Below, piece after piece: positions 8,100-16,634 of a DNA stretch of 64,000 nt. Below the pieces are notes generated by a model. That model saw nothing but the letters and a program-made list of their open reading frames with translations, searched no databases and was not told the DNA's origin. The position numbers and the translations under genes were made by a program. Numbering within the stretch: position 1 is the stretch's first letter; each line of letters starts with the position of its first letter. This DNA is from Deltaproteobacteria bacterium (GTDB lineage: Bacteria > Myxococcota_A > UBA796 > SXON01): assembly GCA_947445035.1 (NCBI GenBank), contig CANFCK010000003.1, positions 62,001 to 126,000 of the forward strand, given 5' to 3'.

Positions 8100-8603
8100 A
8101 TGCAGTTCAATGTGGGTGACAAAGCGGTTTATCCGGCGCACGGCGTCGGAATCATCCGCGACGTGATCACGATGGAGCTAGACGGCGAAAAGCACACCTT
8201 CTATGTGCTGAAAATCCTCGACAACGGCATGACCATCCGGGTGCCGATCAACAACGCCCAGCAGATCGGGATGCGGACCGTGGTCGGCCTCGGCCAGATC
8301 GACAAGGTGTTCGACATCCTGCGCGATCGCGACGTCCCCACCGACAACCAGACGTGGAACCGTCGCTATCGCGACTACATGAGCAAGATCAAGACCGGGG
8401 ATCCGCTGGAAGTGGCGAAGGTCCTCCGGGATCTGGCCCTTTTGAAGTCGGAAAAACCGCTGTCCTTCGGCGAGCGAAAGATGTTTGACCAGGCGCGCAG
8501 CTTGCTCGTGCAGGAAATCGCCACCGCTCGCGATCAGAACGAACAGGCGGTCGGCGCGGAGATCGAGGCGCTGTTTACGACCACCAAGCCGTCAGCGGCC
8601 TGA
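8100..8603 (+). CDS. cdnL: CarD/CdnL-family RNA polymerase-binding regulator
   Basis: A 167-residue protein of the CarD/CdnL/TRCF family, very close in length and motifs to myxobacterial CdnL. The N-terminal Tudor-like RNAP-interaction domain (1-70: FNVGDKAVYPAHGVGII, YVLKILDNGMTIRVP) binds the RNAP beta subunit. The C-terminal helical domain (75-160: WNRRYRDYMSKIKTGDP, LSFGERKMFDQARSLL) contacts the -10 region and stabilises open complexes at rRNA and other growth promoters. It lacks the AT-hook HMGA tail of M. xanthus CarD, so CdnL is the better match. It has its own promoter. Confidence 0.93.
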   Translation: MQFNVGDKAVYPAHGVGIIRDVITMELDGEKHTFYVLKILDNGMTIRVPINNAQQIGMRTVVGLGQIDKVFDILRDRDVPTDNQTWNRRYRDYMSKIKTGDPLEVAKVLRDLALLKSEKPLSFGERKMFDQARSLLVQEIATARDQNEQAVGAEIEALFTTTKPSAA

Positions 8604-8687
8604 TCCGACGCGTCGCCAACCGGGCGGCCCACAAAGTTTGACATCGGGCCCGGGCTGCGGCTACACGCGGCCGCCGACGGAGCGCGC

Positions 8688-10184
8688 GTGATCCGCATCT
8701 ACAACACCCTGACCCGCACTACCGAACCCCTGGTCACCAACGAGGCCGGGAAGGTGGGGCTCTACGTCTGCGGCATGACGGTCTACGACCACTGCCACAT
8801 CGGCCACGCCCGCGCGATGATGGCGTTCGACGTGGTGGTTCGCCACCTTCGCCGCCGCGGCCACGACGTGAATTACGTCCGCAACCACACCGATGTGGAC
8901 GACAAGATCATCAGCCGCGCCCGGGAAGCCGGCGTGCCGCCGTTGGAGCTCAGCGCCCACTTCATCCGCGAGCTGGAGGCCGATCTCGACGCCGTTGGGC
9001 TGAGCCGACCGACCCTCGCGCCCCAGGTCAGCGACCACATCCCCGAAGTCGTGGCGATGATCGAAGCGCTCGTCCGCAAGGGCCACGCCTACAGTGCAGA
9101 CAACGGGGACGTGTATTTTAGCATCGAGTCGTTTGACGGCTACGGAAAGCTATCGGGCCGGCGCATCGACGACCTTCGCGAGGGCGCCAGGGTCGCGGTG
9201 GAGGCCAGCAAGCGGCACCCTGCCGACTTCGCGCTGTGGAAGTCCACGCCAAACGCGGCCGAACTCGGATGGGACGCCCCCTTCGGTCGCGGCCGTCCGG
9301 GCTGGCACATCGAGTGCTCGGCGATGGCCGCGAAGCATCTTGGTGAATGCTTCGACATCCACGGCGGCGGGATCGACCTGGTCTTTCCGCATCACGAAAA
9401 CGAGATCGCGCAGTCCGAGTGTGCCAGCGGTCACGCACCCTTCGCGCGCACCTGGATGCACAACGGCCATTTAACCCTGGTCGATGCCGCGGGCGATCCG
9501 GTGAAGATGTCGAAGTCGCTCGGCAACGTCGTGCATATCCGCGACATCGTCGCGCGCGTGCCGGCCGAGGCGCTGCGGCTGATGTACGTCGGAACGCACT
9601 ATCGTTCGCCCTTGCCCTTCTCCGATGCGGGGCTCGGTGATGCGCTCAGCGTGCTCGACCGGGTGTACTTGGCGCGGGAAACCCTGGACGAGGTCGTCGG
9701 GCGCGGGGTCAGCGCCCCGTTGGACGAGCTGCCCGAGACCGCGCGGGAGGCCAACCGCCTCGCCGCGGGTTTCGTGGAACGCTTCGACCACTCGATGGAC
9801 GAGGACTTCAACAGCGCCGCAGCGATCGGCCACTTCTTCGAGCTGGTGCGCGCGATCAATCGGTTCGGCAACGACAAGAAGGCTCGCGCTCGCGGCGCCG
9901 ACGCGCTTCGGCCGGCGCTGGCGGCCTTCGCCGCGGTGGCGGACGTCTTCGGCATCGCGGCGATGTCGCCGAACGACTACTTCGACGAGGCCAAGGTCAA
10001 GCGCCTTCGCGCGCAGGGTCGCAGCGTCGAAGCCGTCGATGCGCTCGTGGCCGAACGCGCCGCGGCACGAGGGGCCAAGGAGTGGGCGCGCGCCGATGCC
10101 GTCCGCCTTGAGCTCGACGCCCAGGGCATCGCAGTGATGGACAGCCCCGGCGGCAGCACGTGGCGCGTTCGAGTGGATGCGTGA
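8688..10184 (+). CDS. cysS: Cysteinyl-tRNA synthetase
   Basis: A 498-residue class I aminoacyl-tRNA synthetase that charges tRNA-Cys in the cytoplasm. The signature motifs are complete: a zinc ligand Cys in YVCGMTVYD (C28), the HIGH box (37-40), GWHIECSAM and HHENEIAQSE with further zinc ligands, and KMSKS (273-277). The helical DALR anticodon-binding domain occupies the C-terminal 170 residues. The GTG start at 8688 places the HIGH box at the usual distance from the N-terminus. It is coupled by a GTGA overlap to rdgB. Confidence 0.97.
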   Translation: MIRIYNTLTRTTEPLVTNEAGKVGLYVCGMTVYDHCHIGHARAMMAFDVVVRHLRRRGHDVNYVRNHTDVDDKIISRAREAGVPPLELSAHFIRELEADLDAVGLSRPTLAPQVSDHIPEVVAMIEALVRKGHAYSADNGDVYFSIESFDGYGKLSGRRIDDLREGARVAVEASKRHPADFALWKSTPNAAELGWDAPFGRGRPGWHIECSAMAAKHLGECFDIHGGGIDLVFPHHENEIAQSECASGHAPFARTWMHNGHLTLVDAAGDPVKMSKSLGNVVHIRDIVARVPAEALRLMYVGTHYRSPLPFSDAGLGDALSVLDRVYLARETLDEVVGRGVSAPLDELPETAREANRLAAGFVERFDHSMDEDFNSAAAIGHFFELVRAINRFGNDKKARARGADALRPALAAFAAVADVFGIAAMSPNDYFDEAKVKRLRAQGRSVEAVDALVAERAAARGAKEWARADAVRLELDAQGIAVMDSPGGSTWRVRVDA

Positions 10185-10789
10185 GCGGGCGCCCACCGGT
10201 CTCGCTCATCCTCGCCTCTCGCAACGCCCACAAGATCGTCGAACTCCGCCGGATGGTGCCCTGGGTCGAATGGGAGGTGCTTCCAGAGGCGCTGGGAGAC
10301 CCCCCGGAGACTGGCGACACCTTCATCGACAACGCACTCGAAAAAGCCCGATATGTCTTTGAGAAGACCGGCAGCTGGGCGCTCGCCGACGACTCCGGCC
10401 TCGAGGTCGATGCGCTGGGGGGTAGGCCTGGGGTGCACAGCAAACGTTTCAGCCCTCAAGCGCGCGATGACACCAACAACGCCTTGCTGCTGGAGCAGCT
10501 CGCAGCCTGTCGCGACCGACGGGGTCGTTATCGTTGCGTGATCGCCTTGGTTGGTCCCGGCGGCGAAGCGGTCGCAGACGGCGCCTGCGAAGGGCAGATC
10601 GGCGACGAGCTCCGCGGCGAGGGGGGCTTCGGCTACGACCCGCTGTTCCTCCCTGTCGCGACCCCTGGTCGGACGATGGCTGAACTGGATGCCGCCGGCA
10701 AGGATGCGATCAGCCACCGCGGCGCCGCGATGGCGAAGCTGCCGTGGCTCTTGGCTAGCTTGGGTTTGCGCGCGATCGCCGCCGACTGA
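10181..10789 (+). CDS. rdgB: RdgB/HAM1-type non-canonical purine NTP pyrophosphatase
   Basis: A 202-residue house-cleaning enzyme hydrolysing dITP, ITP and XTP to monophosphates. Family motifs run from LILASRNAHKIVELRR at the N-terminus through TFIDNALEKARYVFE, ALADDSGLEVDALGGRPG and GGFGYDPLFLP to AISHRGAAM near the C-terminus. I chose GTG 10181, in a GTGA overlap with cysS. An upstream GTG at 10160 would add seven residues and lie inside cysS. It converges with the cNMP-binding protein gene across an 85-bp gap. Confidence 0.93.
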   Translation: MSGRPPVSLILASRNAHKIVELRRMVPWVEWEVLPEALGDPPETGDTFIDNALEKARYVFEKTGSWALADDSGLEVDALGGRPGVHSKRFSPQARDDTNNALLLEQLAACRDRRGRYRCVIALVGPGGEAVADGACEGQIGDELRGEGGFGYDPLFLPVATPGRTMAELDAAGKDAISHRGAAMAKLPWLLASLGLRAIAAD

Positions 10790-10874
10790 TCAACAGCCCG
10801 CCCGCCACAAGCCCGCCCCACTCCGCCCCCGGCGCAGCACCGCACCACACGAGCGTGACTTGGGTTGGTGACGC

Positions 10875-11357
10875 TCAGCCTCCCCCGTCCCCACAGGCGT
10901 CCAAGCCCCAAGCAATCGTCTCGCGTACCCGATCGTTGGTCCGCCGCACTTTCACGGCCATGTCCGCCAAAAGCACCCGCGCGACGTGCGCGAACAGCGG
11001 ACGGTCGCTGACGAGCATGCGCCGAAAACGGTCAGCGTCAAGCTCGATGACCTCGCCGTCCTCTTCGGCGATCACAGTCGCGGTCGCGCACTGTCCATCG
11101 ACGAGGTCGATCTCGCCCAGGTGATCTCCGGGCCCGACGCGCGCCACGAGCGCCTCGGTGACGCCGGAAACGCCCTTGCAGACCACCACTCGCCCGCTGG
11201 CAACGACGTACAGCCGCGCGCTTTCTTCGTCCTCGCGCAAAAGCACCTCGCCCGCAGTGGTCGACCGCAACACGAACCACTCCGCGAGCTGCCCCAAGAC
11301 GGGCTCGGGGAGCGTGCCGAACAGGACACTGGCGCGCAAGGCGTCGTTGACGGTCAT
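10875..11357 (-). CDS. Stand-alone cNMP-binding-domain protein (second of two)
   Basis: A 160-residue single-domain protein of the Crp-like cNMP-binding superfamily with no DNA-binding domain. The beta-roll is seen at about 10-125 (EVLLREDEESARLYVVASG, then PGDHLGEIDLVDGQ, then TATVIAEEDGEVI). The phosphate-binding cassette keeps GE but lacks the Arg that normally follows and binds the cyclic phosphate (QCATATV here), so it may bind another ligand or none. A C-terminal helix (FAHVARVLLADMAVKVRRTNDRV) resembles the Crp dimerisation helix. The start overlaps the preceding paralogue stop as TGATG. It is third in an operon with the sensor kinase and the other cNMP-domain protein. Confidence 0.72.
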   Translation of the reverse strand: MTVNDALRASVLFGTLPEPVLGQLAEWFVLRSTTAGEVLLREDEESARLYVVASGRVVVCKGVSGVTEALVARVGPGDHLGEIDLVDGQCATATVIAEEDGEVIELDADRFRRMLVSDRPLFAHVARVLLADMAVKVRRTNDRVRETIAWGLDACGDGGG

Positions 11358-11785
11358 CAGCTCTCTCCGGGATCGACGGTGGCGGACTCCAACGACCAGC
11401 GGACCGCCTCGACGAGGCGGGCGTTCGCCATGCGCACCTTTCCGGCCATCGCCCGGAGCAGCGCCCACGCCACGTCGGGCTCACCGACGAGGCCTTGCAT
11501 GCCACGACGCTCGACGCGCCAGACGACCGCACGCTCTTCGGCGGTGACCGTGGCGGCGGCAGGTGCAGGGTCGAAGACCGACAGCTCGCCGAACGACGCG
11601 CCCGGCCCCAGCTCGGCCAGCACCGACTCGAGCTCGCCGCGGACCGCCTGCGACACCGACAGTCGACCGTGCAAGACGATGTAGATCGCGTCCTGCGGCT
11701 GCCCCTGCCAGACGACCACCTGGCCGCGGGCATAGTTGAGCACCGTGGCGTGGGGCTCGATGGCGTCGAGGAGAGAAGCGTCCAT
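11357..11785 (-). CDS. Stand-alone cNMP-binding-domain protein (first of two)
   Basis: A 142-residue single-domain Crp-like beta-roll protein: ARGQVVVWQGQPQDAIYIVLHGRLSV, PGASFGELSVFDPAPAAATVTAEERAV, then a C-terminal helix. As in its neighbour, the cassette has GE but Ala replaces the phosphate-contacting Arg. It has no HTH. The start is ATG 11785, with in-frame GTG 11788 directly before it. It lies 42 bp after the sensor kinase gene on the same strand and is coupled (TGATG) to the next gene. Such proteins often act as scaffolds or ligand sensors in signalling operons, and here the kinase is the likely partner. Confidence 0.72.
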   Translation of the reverse strand: MDASLLDAIEPHATVLNYARGQVVVWQGQPQDAIYIVLHGRLSVSQAVRGELESVLAELGPGASFGELSVFDPAPAAATVTAEERAVVWRVERRGMQGLVGEPDVAWALLRAMAGKVRMANARLVEAVRWSLESATVDPGES

Positions 11786-11827
11786 CACCAGGGGATCGGA
11801 TCGATGCCACCGCGGCCTGAGGGCGCG

Positions 11828-14224
11828 CTACTCTGGCCCCTCTTCCGACTCGTCGGGGCCCACTTCAGACAGGTCCTCGCCGATGGCCAGGAGCTCGCCG
11901 GGCACCAGCCGATCGCAGATGCTCCGGAGCGTGGTGAAGTCCACGGGGCGCTGCAGAACGATGGCCCCGAGGGCAACCAGCCGCTCTCGCGTGGCGGCCT
12001 TGATCCCGGGCGGCACGACCACGAGGCAGTTTCGACCGAGCTCCGGCGCGGACTCGGTGAGGCGGGTGTAGACGCGGAGGCCGAAGTTCTCGGGGCGAGG
12101 AAGGCTCATGACGACGACGTCGATATGGGTGCCTGGCAGCCCTGCGATAGCGTCCGCAACGCTGTCGACAGCGTGAACCTCGAAGATCTCACCGAGGTGA
12201 CGCTCCATGGCGCGCCGGAGGAGGGCGTCTTCTTCGATGAGCAAAACCCGACCGCGGCGGGCCGCTTCGGGACGCGGGGCCTCGATGGGGCGTACCAGGC
12301 CCGGCTGGTCAGCGCTGGGGAAGGTGACCTTGAGGCGCGCGCCAGTGCCGATGGCGCTGCCGAGCTCCAGGCTGCCACCGGCGGCACGCATCGCTTCACG
12401 CGCCATGCCCAGGAAAAGCGGCGCGAAACCGGATTGTGTGGAAAGGAAGTCCAGATCCGCGATGCGAGACTGCACCTCGGAGCTGTAGCCCGCGCCGTTG
12501 TCCCGCACCTCCAGCACCACAAAACCGCCGACGACCTTGCCATCGACGTGCAGCCGGCCGCCCTGCTCCGGGGGAAAGCTCTCGGCAGCCGCGAGCAAAA
12601 CGAGGCAAAGGCCGCGCAACAGGGGCCCCCGCCCGGCCCGCGCGGCAGGCAGGTCCTCGACCATGAACTCGGTCTCGATCCGGTTTTCGAAGGCGTGCCC
12701 CACGAGGTCGCGGGCCGCTTCCAACTCGCGTGAAAGGCGCACCGGCGCCGGGGCCTCGGGGTCGAATTGCGAAAAGCGCACGACGTCCTGGGCGAGCGTC
12801 CGCAGGCGCGACATCCCCTCACCGAACTGGTCCATCACCGTGTCGAGCTGACGCTCCAGATCGTCCGGGCGTACCCGGCGGAGCACCTGATCGAATTCCC
12901 GCATCGGTGCGCCCGCCCCGACGAGCCGGGCGAGCGTGCGCAGCTCGGCCAGGCGGGCGAGCACGATTCGGTGGTCGGGCTCGAACTGCGCGAATCCATC
13001 GAGCATGCGCCGAACGAGCCCCTGCACGAAGACGCTCTCCAGCGCGCGTTCCTTGGTGGCACGAGACTCGGCGATCACGGCGTCGGTCTCCGCGCGGTCC
13101 ACGAAGAGCAGAAGCACGGCGTCGATCGAGCCGTCCGGCGCTTTCAGCGCGACCGCATCGAGCTCGGCGCGGGTACGGGTGCCGTTGCCGCGCACCACTT
13201 CGACCTGCATGGCCAGCTTCCCGCGGCCGGCAAGGCGGGTCAAAAGGCCGTCCCAGCCCAGCTCCGGCACCAGCATCACCTCGTCCAGGACCCGCCGACC
13301 CCGGGCCCGCGCCGCCCCGACCGCCGCCAGCCGTTCGGCGCCTCGGCTCCACGCACGCACACTCCCATCCGGCGCTGCGACCACGGCCGGAACGGCGATG
13401 AGCGCCGAGACCGCTCGATCGAGCTCGCGAATTCCCTCGCTCGGCTCCGCGCGGGGAGGGGCAACGACCGCCGCCGTCACCGGCTGCGCGATGAGCGCCA
13501 ACGCCACCATCTTCCCGCGTTCGTTCTGCACCCTCGCCACGCGCACCTGGCACTCCACGCTGTCCCCGCGCTCCCGTCGGAGGGCATACACCAGCTCGAA
13601 TTGCCCTTCCTGTCGCGCCCGGTCCACCCACTCCAAAAGCCGCTGCCGGCCGTCCTCCCCGCCGATGACGTTGGAGAGGGGCCTCTCCAGTGCGCTGCGC
13701 GGATTGTAGCCGAAGAGGCGCTCGGCACCCGCCGACCAGTGGAGGATCCGGCCGTCCGGATCGGCGAGGATCACCGCCTCCGGAACCTGCTCAATCAGCG
13801 CATTCTGGAGCCGAACCCAGTGCTCCAGCTTGCGCCGATCGGTCACGTCTTCGCCGAGCGCGACGCACAGCCGATCCGCGCCCTGGCCCGCACCGCCGAG
13901 CTGCCAGCGCACCTGCCGCGCGTCCCCGGTGCGCGAGGTGAACACCCACTCCACCTCGCGGGCCTTGCCCCCCGTCGTCACCGAGGTCACCGCCGCCACC
14001 ACCGCCTCCCGCGCGGCGGGCTCAGCGCTCACGACGCGTAGCAGCGCGCGAAGATCCGGAAGCTCCATTCCCTCCAGATCCAGCCGCTCCGCCATGGCGC
14101 GGTTGACCGACCGCAGTGCAAGGCCGGCATCGACGACGAAGACGAGCGCGCCCGACCGGTCGAGCAGCGCCTCCACCGTCCCCGGAGGAAGGGCCGGCAA
14201 TGTGCGCGGCGGCGCCTTGGCCAT
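11828..14224 (-). CDS. Multi-PAS sensor kinase-like protein with degenerate kinase and receiver
   Basis: A 798-residue cytoplasmic signalling protein without membrane segments. Domains in order: PAS (about 15-130), PAS (about 140-250, with AVILADPDGRILHWSAGAERLFGY), PAS (about 270-385), a helical dimerisation region (about 390-500), a HATPase-like domain (about 505-645: EVRDNGAGYSSE) and a receiver-like domain (about 665-785). The HisKA histidine is not recognisable, the N-box Asn is replaced (LLAAAES) and the GTGLGL loop reads GFAPLFLG. The receiver keeps the acidic pair (EED) but has Ser at the phospho-Asp position (VVVMSLP) and Arg for the Lys. It is probably a pseudokinase sensor. The start at ATG 14224 is 34 bp from the divergent GH13 gene. 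Confidence 0.8.
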   Translation of the reverse strand: MAKAPPRTLPALPPGTVEALLDRSGALVFVVDAGLALRSVNRAMAERLDLEGMELPDLRALLRVVSAEPAAREAVVAAVTSVTTGGKAREVEWVFTSRTGDARQVRWQLGGAGQGADRLCVALGEDVTDRRKLEHWVRLQNALIEQVPEAVILADPDGRILHWSAGAERLFGYNPRSALERPLSNVIGGEDGRQRLLEWVDRARQEGQFELVYALRRERGDSVECQVRVARVQNERGKMVALALIAQPVTAAVVAPPRAEPSEGIRELDRAVSALIAVPAVVAAPDGSVRAWSRGAERLAAVGAARARGRRVLDEVMLVPELGWDGLLTRLAGRGKLAMQVEVVRGNGTRTRAELDAVALKAPDGSIDAVLLLFVDRAETDAVIAESRATKERALESVFVQGLVRRMLDGFAQFEPDHRIVLARLAELRTLARLVGAGAPMREFDQVLRRVRPDDLERQLDTVMDQFGEGMSRLRTLAQDVVRFSQFDPEAPAPVRLSRELEAARDLVGHAFENRIETEFMVEDLPAARAGRGPLLRGLCLVLLAAAESFPPEQGGRLHVDGKVVGGFVVLEVRDNGAGYSSEVQSRIADLDFLSTQSGFAPLFLGMAREAMRAAGGSLELGSAIGTGARLKVTFPSADQPGLVRPIEAPRPEAARRGRVLLIEEDALLRRAMERHLGEIFEVHAVDSVADAIAGLPGTHIDVVVMSLPRPENFGLRVYTRLTESAPELGRNCLVVVPPGIKAATRERLVALGAIVLQRPVDFTTLRSICDRLVPGELLAIGEDLSEVGPDESEEGPE

Positions 14225-14231
14225 TCCATGC

Positions 14232-14237
14232 AGCTAA
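14232..14237 (-). promoter_or_regulatory. Candidate leaderless -10 for the sensor kinase gene
   Basis: TTAGCT on the minus strand ends 7 nt before ATG 14224. It is back-to-back with the plus element at 14247-14252, with 9 bp between them. Confidence 0.35.
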
Positions 14238-14246
14238 CGCGCGGGC

Positions 14247-14252
14247 TACTGT
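14247..14252 (+). promoter_or_regulatory. Candidate leaderless -10 for the GH13 lipoprotein gene
   Basis: TACTGT (within GGGCTACTGT) ends 6 nt before GTG 14259. Only G residues and one C lie between, so there is no room for a leader. Confidence 0.4.
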
Positions 14253-14258
14253 GGGGGC

Positions 14259-16634
14259 GTGCGCAGACTCGTGTTCCTCCTTCCGGTGCTCGCCCTCGGC
14301 GGTTGTTGCCAAGCGCCGCCCGAGTGGGCCGAAATCGATCCGCTGACTGTGGGATTTGGGGTCGATGTGCCGCTGACGCTCAGCGACTTTGCCACCGGCG
14401 ATCATCTCACCTTTACCGCCGAGGTCGACCCTGGTGTCGACGTGACCCAGGTTGGAGACGTGATCCACGTCACCGGCACCGAGGGCTTCGACGGGTACAC
14501 GACCATCCGACTGCAGGCCGTGGACCAGTGCGGACAAGCGGCCGAGACGAGCGTGTCAGTCCGGGTCAGTGACCGACAGCGCTCCAACGGCTGCCTCGTC
14601 TCGGTGAATACCCAAAGTACGGCGGCAAGCGTGATGATCGCGGGTGACTTCAACAGCTGGTCCACGAGCGCGACCCCGATGGAAAAGCAGGCCGACGGCA
14701 GCTTCTCCGTCGATCTGACCCTGGCCCCCGGCAGCTACGCCTACAAGTTCGTCGAGGGCAGCGACTGGCGCTGTGATGTCGAGGCGCCGATGGTGCAATG
14801 CAACGCTGGGCAAGAGTGGACTGGAGACTGTCCGTCGGGGGGCAATAGCTGCAACTCGCTCTTGGTGGTCCGCGATTGTGACACCACCGAAGTGACCGTC
14901 ACGCTCGTCGACATCGATCCCGACAATCGTTCGATCACGGTTCACGGGCGGGCCGACCGGCCGGTCACCGAAGGTTGGGCTACGCTGGATGGCGAAACGA
15001 TCTCGGGATGGAACGAGAAGGAGTTCCAATACACCGCCACCGGGCTCGACGCCGGACGACACGCGCTTCGTTTCGGCGCGGACGGCGCCGAGGCCGCCTA
15101 TGTACCCTTTTGGCTTGACGATGGCGACTGGTCCACCGGGCTGCTCTACTTCGCCTTTATCGACCGCTTTGCCAATGGCGATACCAGTCTCGACGGCTCC
15201 GAACTGGCGGACGTGGACTACGAAGGGGGCGACTGGAAGGGCCTACGGGAGCGGCTGCCTTATCTGGATGAGTTGGGTGTCACGGCGCTGTGGTTGACCG
15301 CGCCCGTGGACAACGCCGAAGGGGCGTTCGATGGGACGTGTGACACAACCTATTCCGGTTACCACGGCTATTGGCCAGACAGCTCGACAATGGAAGAGCA
15401 TTTCGGGGACGAGGCCGACTTCCAAACCTTGGTCGATGCGGCCCACGCGCTGAACATGCGGGTCCTGGTCGACTGGGTGGCGAACCACGTCCACGAGGAC
15501 CACGACGACTGGCAAACCCACCCGGAGTGGTTCAACGACCGCTTGATTTGCAGCGCAGACGAAGATGGCGACGGCCAGCTCAACTGGGACCAGCGCCCCG
15601 AAACGTGCTGGTTCACCAGCTACCTACCGGACTATGACTACACCCAGATCGTGCCGCTGACGCGTTCGGTCGATGCCGCGATCGACCTCGCGAAGACCTA
15701 CGACCTGGATGGTTTCCGGATCGACGCCGTCAAACACATGCCGCACAGTGTCTTCGTGAACAGTCAAGCGCGCATCCGCGCCGAAATCGAACACACCGAC
15801 GCCGGCGGAACCCAAGATTTCCGAACCATCGGCGAGACCTTCGATGGTGCGGAACGCATCGCCGGTTACCTTGGCGAAAGAGAACTGGACGCCCAGTTCG
15901 ACTTCCCGTTGTATTGGTCAGTCCTGGCCACGTTCGCCAGGGACGAGGCCGGCCTATCCGATGGGGCCGGCTCGCTGCAGGCCGCGGTGGCCTCATCCAA
16001 CACCGCGTACGGCGGCGCAGTGATGTCGACCTTCCTGGGCAATCACGACGTCTCCCGATTCATCGCCCACGCGTCCGGGGACGTGGCGAGCTTCGGTGGT
16101 GACAGCGCCTGTGACGACGGCGGTGGGTTGCGGGCCAAGGACGAGGCGCCCGCGGGCAGTGAACCCTACGACCGGCTCCGCCTGGCCTGGAGCTTCTTGC
16201 TCACCTCGCCGGGGTTGCCGCTCATCTACTACGGCGACGAATACGGGCAGCCGGGCTACTCCGACCCCGACAACCGCCAAGTCATGCGCTTTGACGCCGA
16301 TCTCAGCGGCGAAGAGGCGGCCACCCTCGGTCACGTGAAGACGCTTGGACAGGCACGACGGAAACATCGGGCGTTCGCCCTCGGGACGACCGTCGACTGG
16401 TGGGAAGGGGAATCCGACGTGTGGGCCTACGCCCGCGTCTATGAAGACGACGAAGTCCTGGTCTTGCTCAACCGTGCCGACAGTGAGCGCACCTTGGCGA
16501 ATGGACTCGCCTTCGCGGGGCTGCCCGAGGGCTCCTGGCAGGACGTGCTGACCGGCGACACGTTCGTCTCCGCGGGCGACAGCCTCAGCGTGACCATCCC
16601 CGCCCGCGGGTCGCGGGTCCTGGTGCAGCCTTGA
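14259..16634 (+). CDS. GH13 alpha-amylase-family lipoprotein with CBM48-like domain
   Basis: A 791-residue exported alpha-glucan hydrolase. The lipoprotein signal MRRLVFLLPVLALGGC places lipidated Cys at 16. A beta-sandwich (20-105), a CBM48-like module (about 112-205: VMIAGDFNSWS, LAPGSYAYKFV) and a second sandwich (about 210-290) precede the GH13 barrel (about 295-700: LLYFAFIDRFANGD). The catalytic triad is complete: Asp489 in DGFRIDAVKH, Glu526 in TIGETFDG and Asp597 in LGNHDVS. A DEDGDG calcium-type loop (434-439) sits in domain B. A C-terminal all-beta domain closes the protein. It probably cleaves starch or glycogen at the cell surface. It is coupled to the GH15-like gene (TGATG). Confidence 0.88.
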   Translation: MRRLVFLLPVLALGGCCQAPPEWAEIDPLTVGFGVDVPLTLSDFATGDHLTFTAEVDPGVDVTQVGDVIHVTGTEGFDGYTTIRLQAVDQCGQAAETSVSVRVSDRQRSNGCLVSVNTQSTAASVMIAGDFNSWSTSATPMEKQADGSFSVDLTLAPGSYAYKFVEGSDWRCDVEAPMVQCNAGQEWTGDCPSGGNSCNSLLVVRDCDTTEVTVTLVDIDPDNRSITVHGRADRPVTEGWATLDGETISGWNEKEFQYTATGLDAGRHALRFGADGAEAAYVPFWLDDGDWSTGLLYFAFIDRFANGDTSLDGSELADVDYEGGDWKGLRERLPYLDELGVTALWLTAPVDNAEGAFDGTCDTTYSGYHGYWPDSSTMEEHFGDEADFQTLVDAAHALNMRVLVDWVANHVHEDHDDWQTHPEWFNDRLICSADEDGDGQLNWDQRPETCWFTSYLPDYDYTQIVPLTRSVDAAIDLAKTYDLDGFRIDAVKHMPHSVFVNSQARIRAEIEHTDAGGTQDFRTIGETFDGAERIAGYLGERELDAQFDFPLYWSVLATFARDEAGLSDGAGSLQAAVASSNTAYGGAVMSTFLGNHDVSRFIAHASGDVASFGGDSACDDGGGLRAKDEAPAGSEPYDRLRLAWSFLLTSPGLPLIYYGDEYGQPGYSDPDNRQVMRFDADLSGEEAATLGHVKTLGQARRKHRAFALGTTVDWWEGESDVWAYARVYEDDEVLVLLNRADSERTLANGLAFAGLPEGSWQDVLTGDTFVSAGDSLSVTIPARGSRVLVQP

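Noticed and set aside
10851..10876. GAGCGT ... ACGCTC inverted repeat between convergent rdgB and cNMP-domain genes
   Set aside because: The 6-bp stem has a 14-nt loop and no T-run, and its end lies in the coding region. Too weak to call a terminator.
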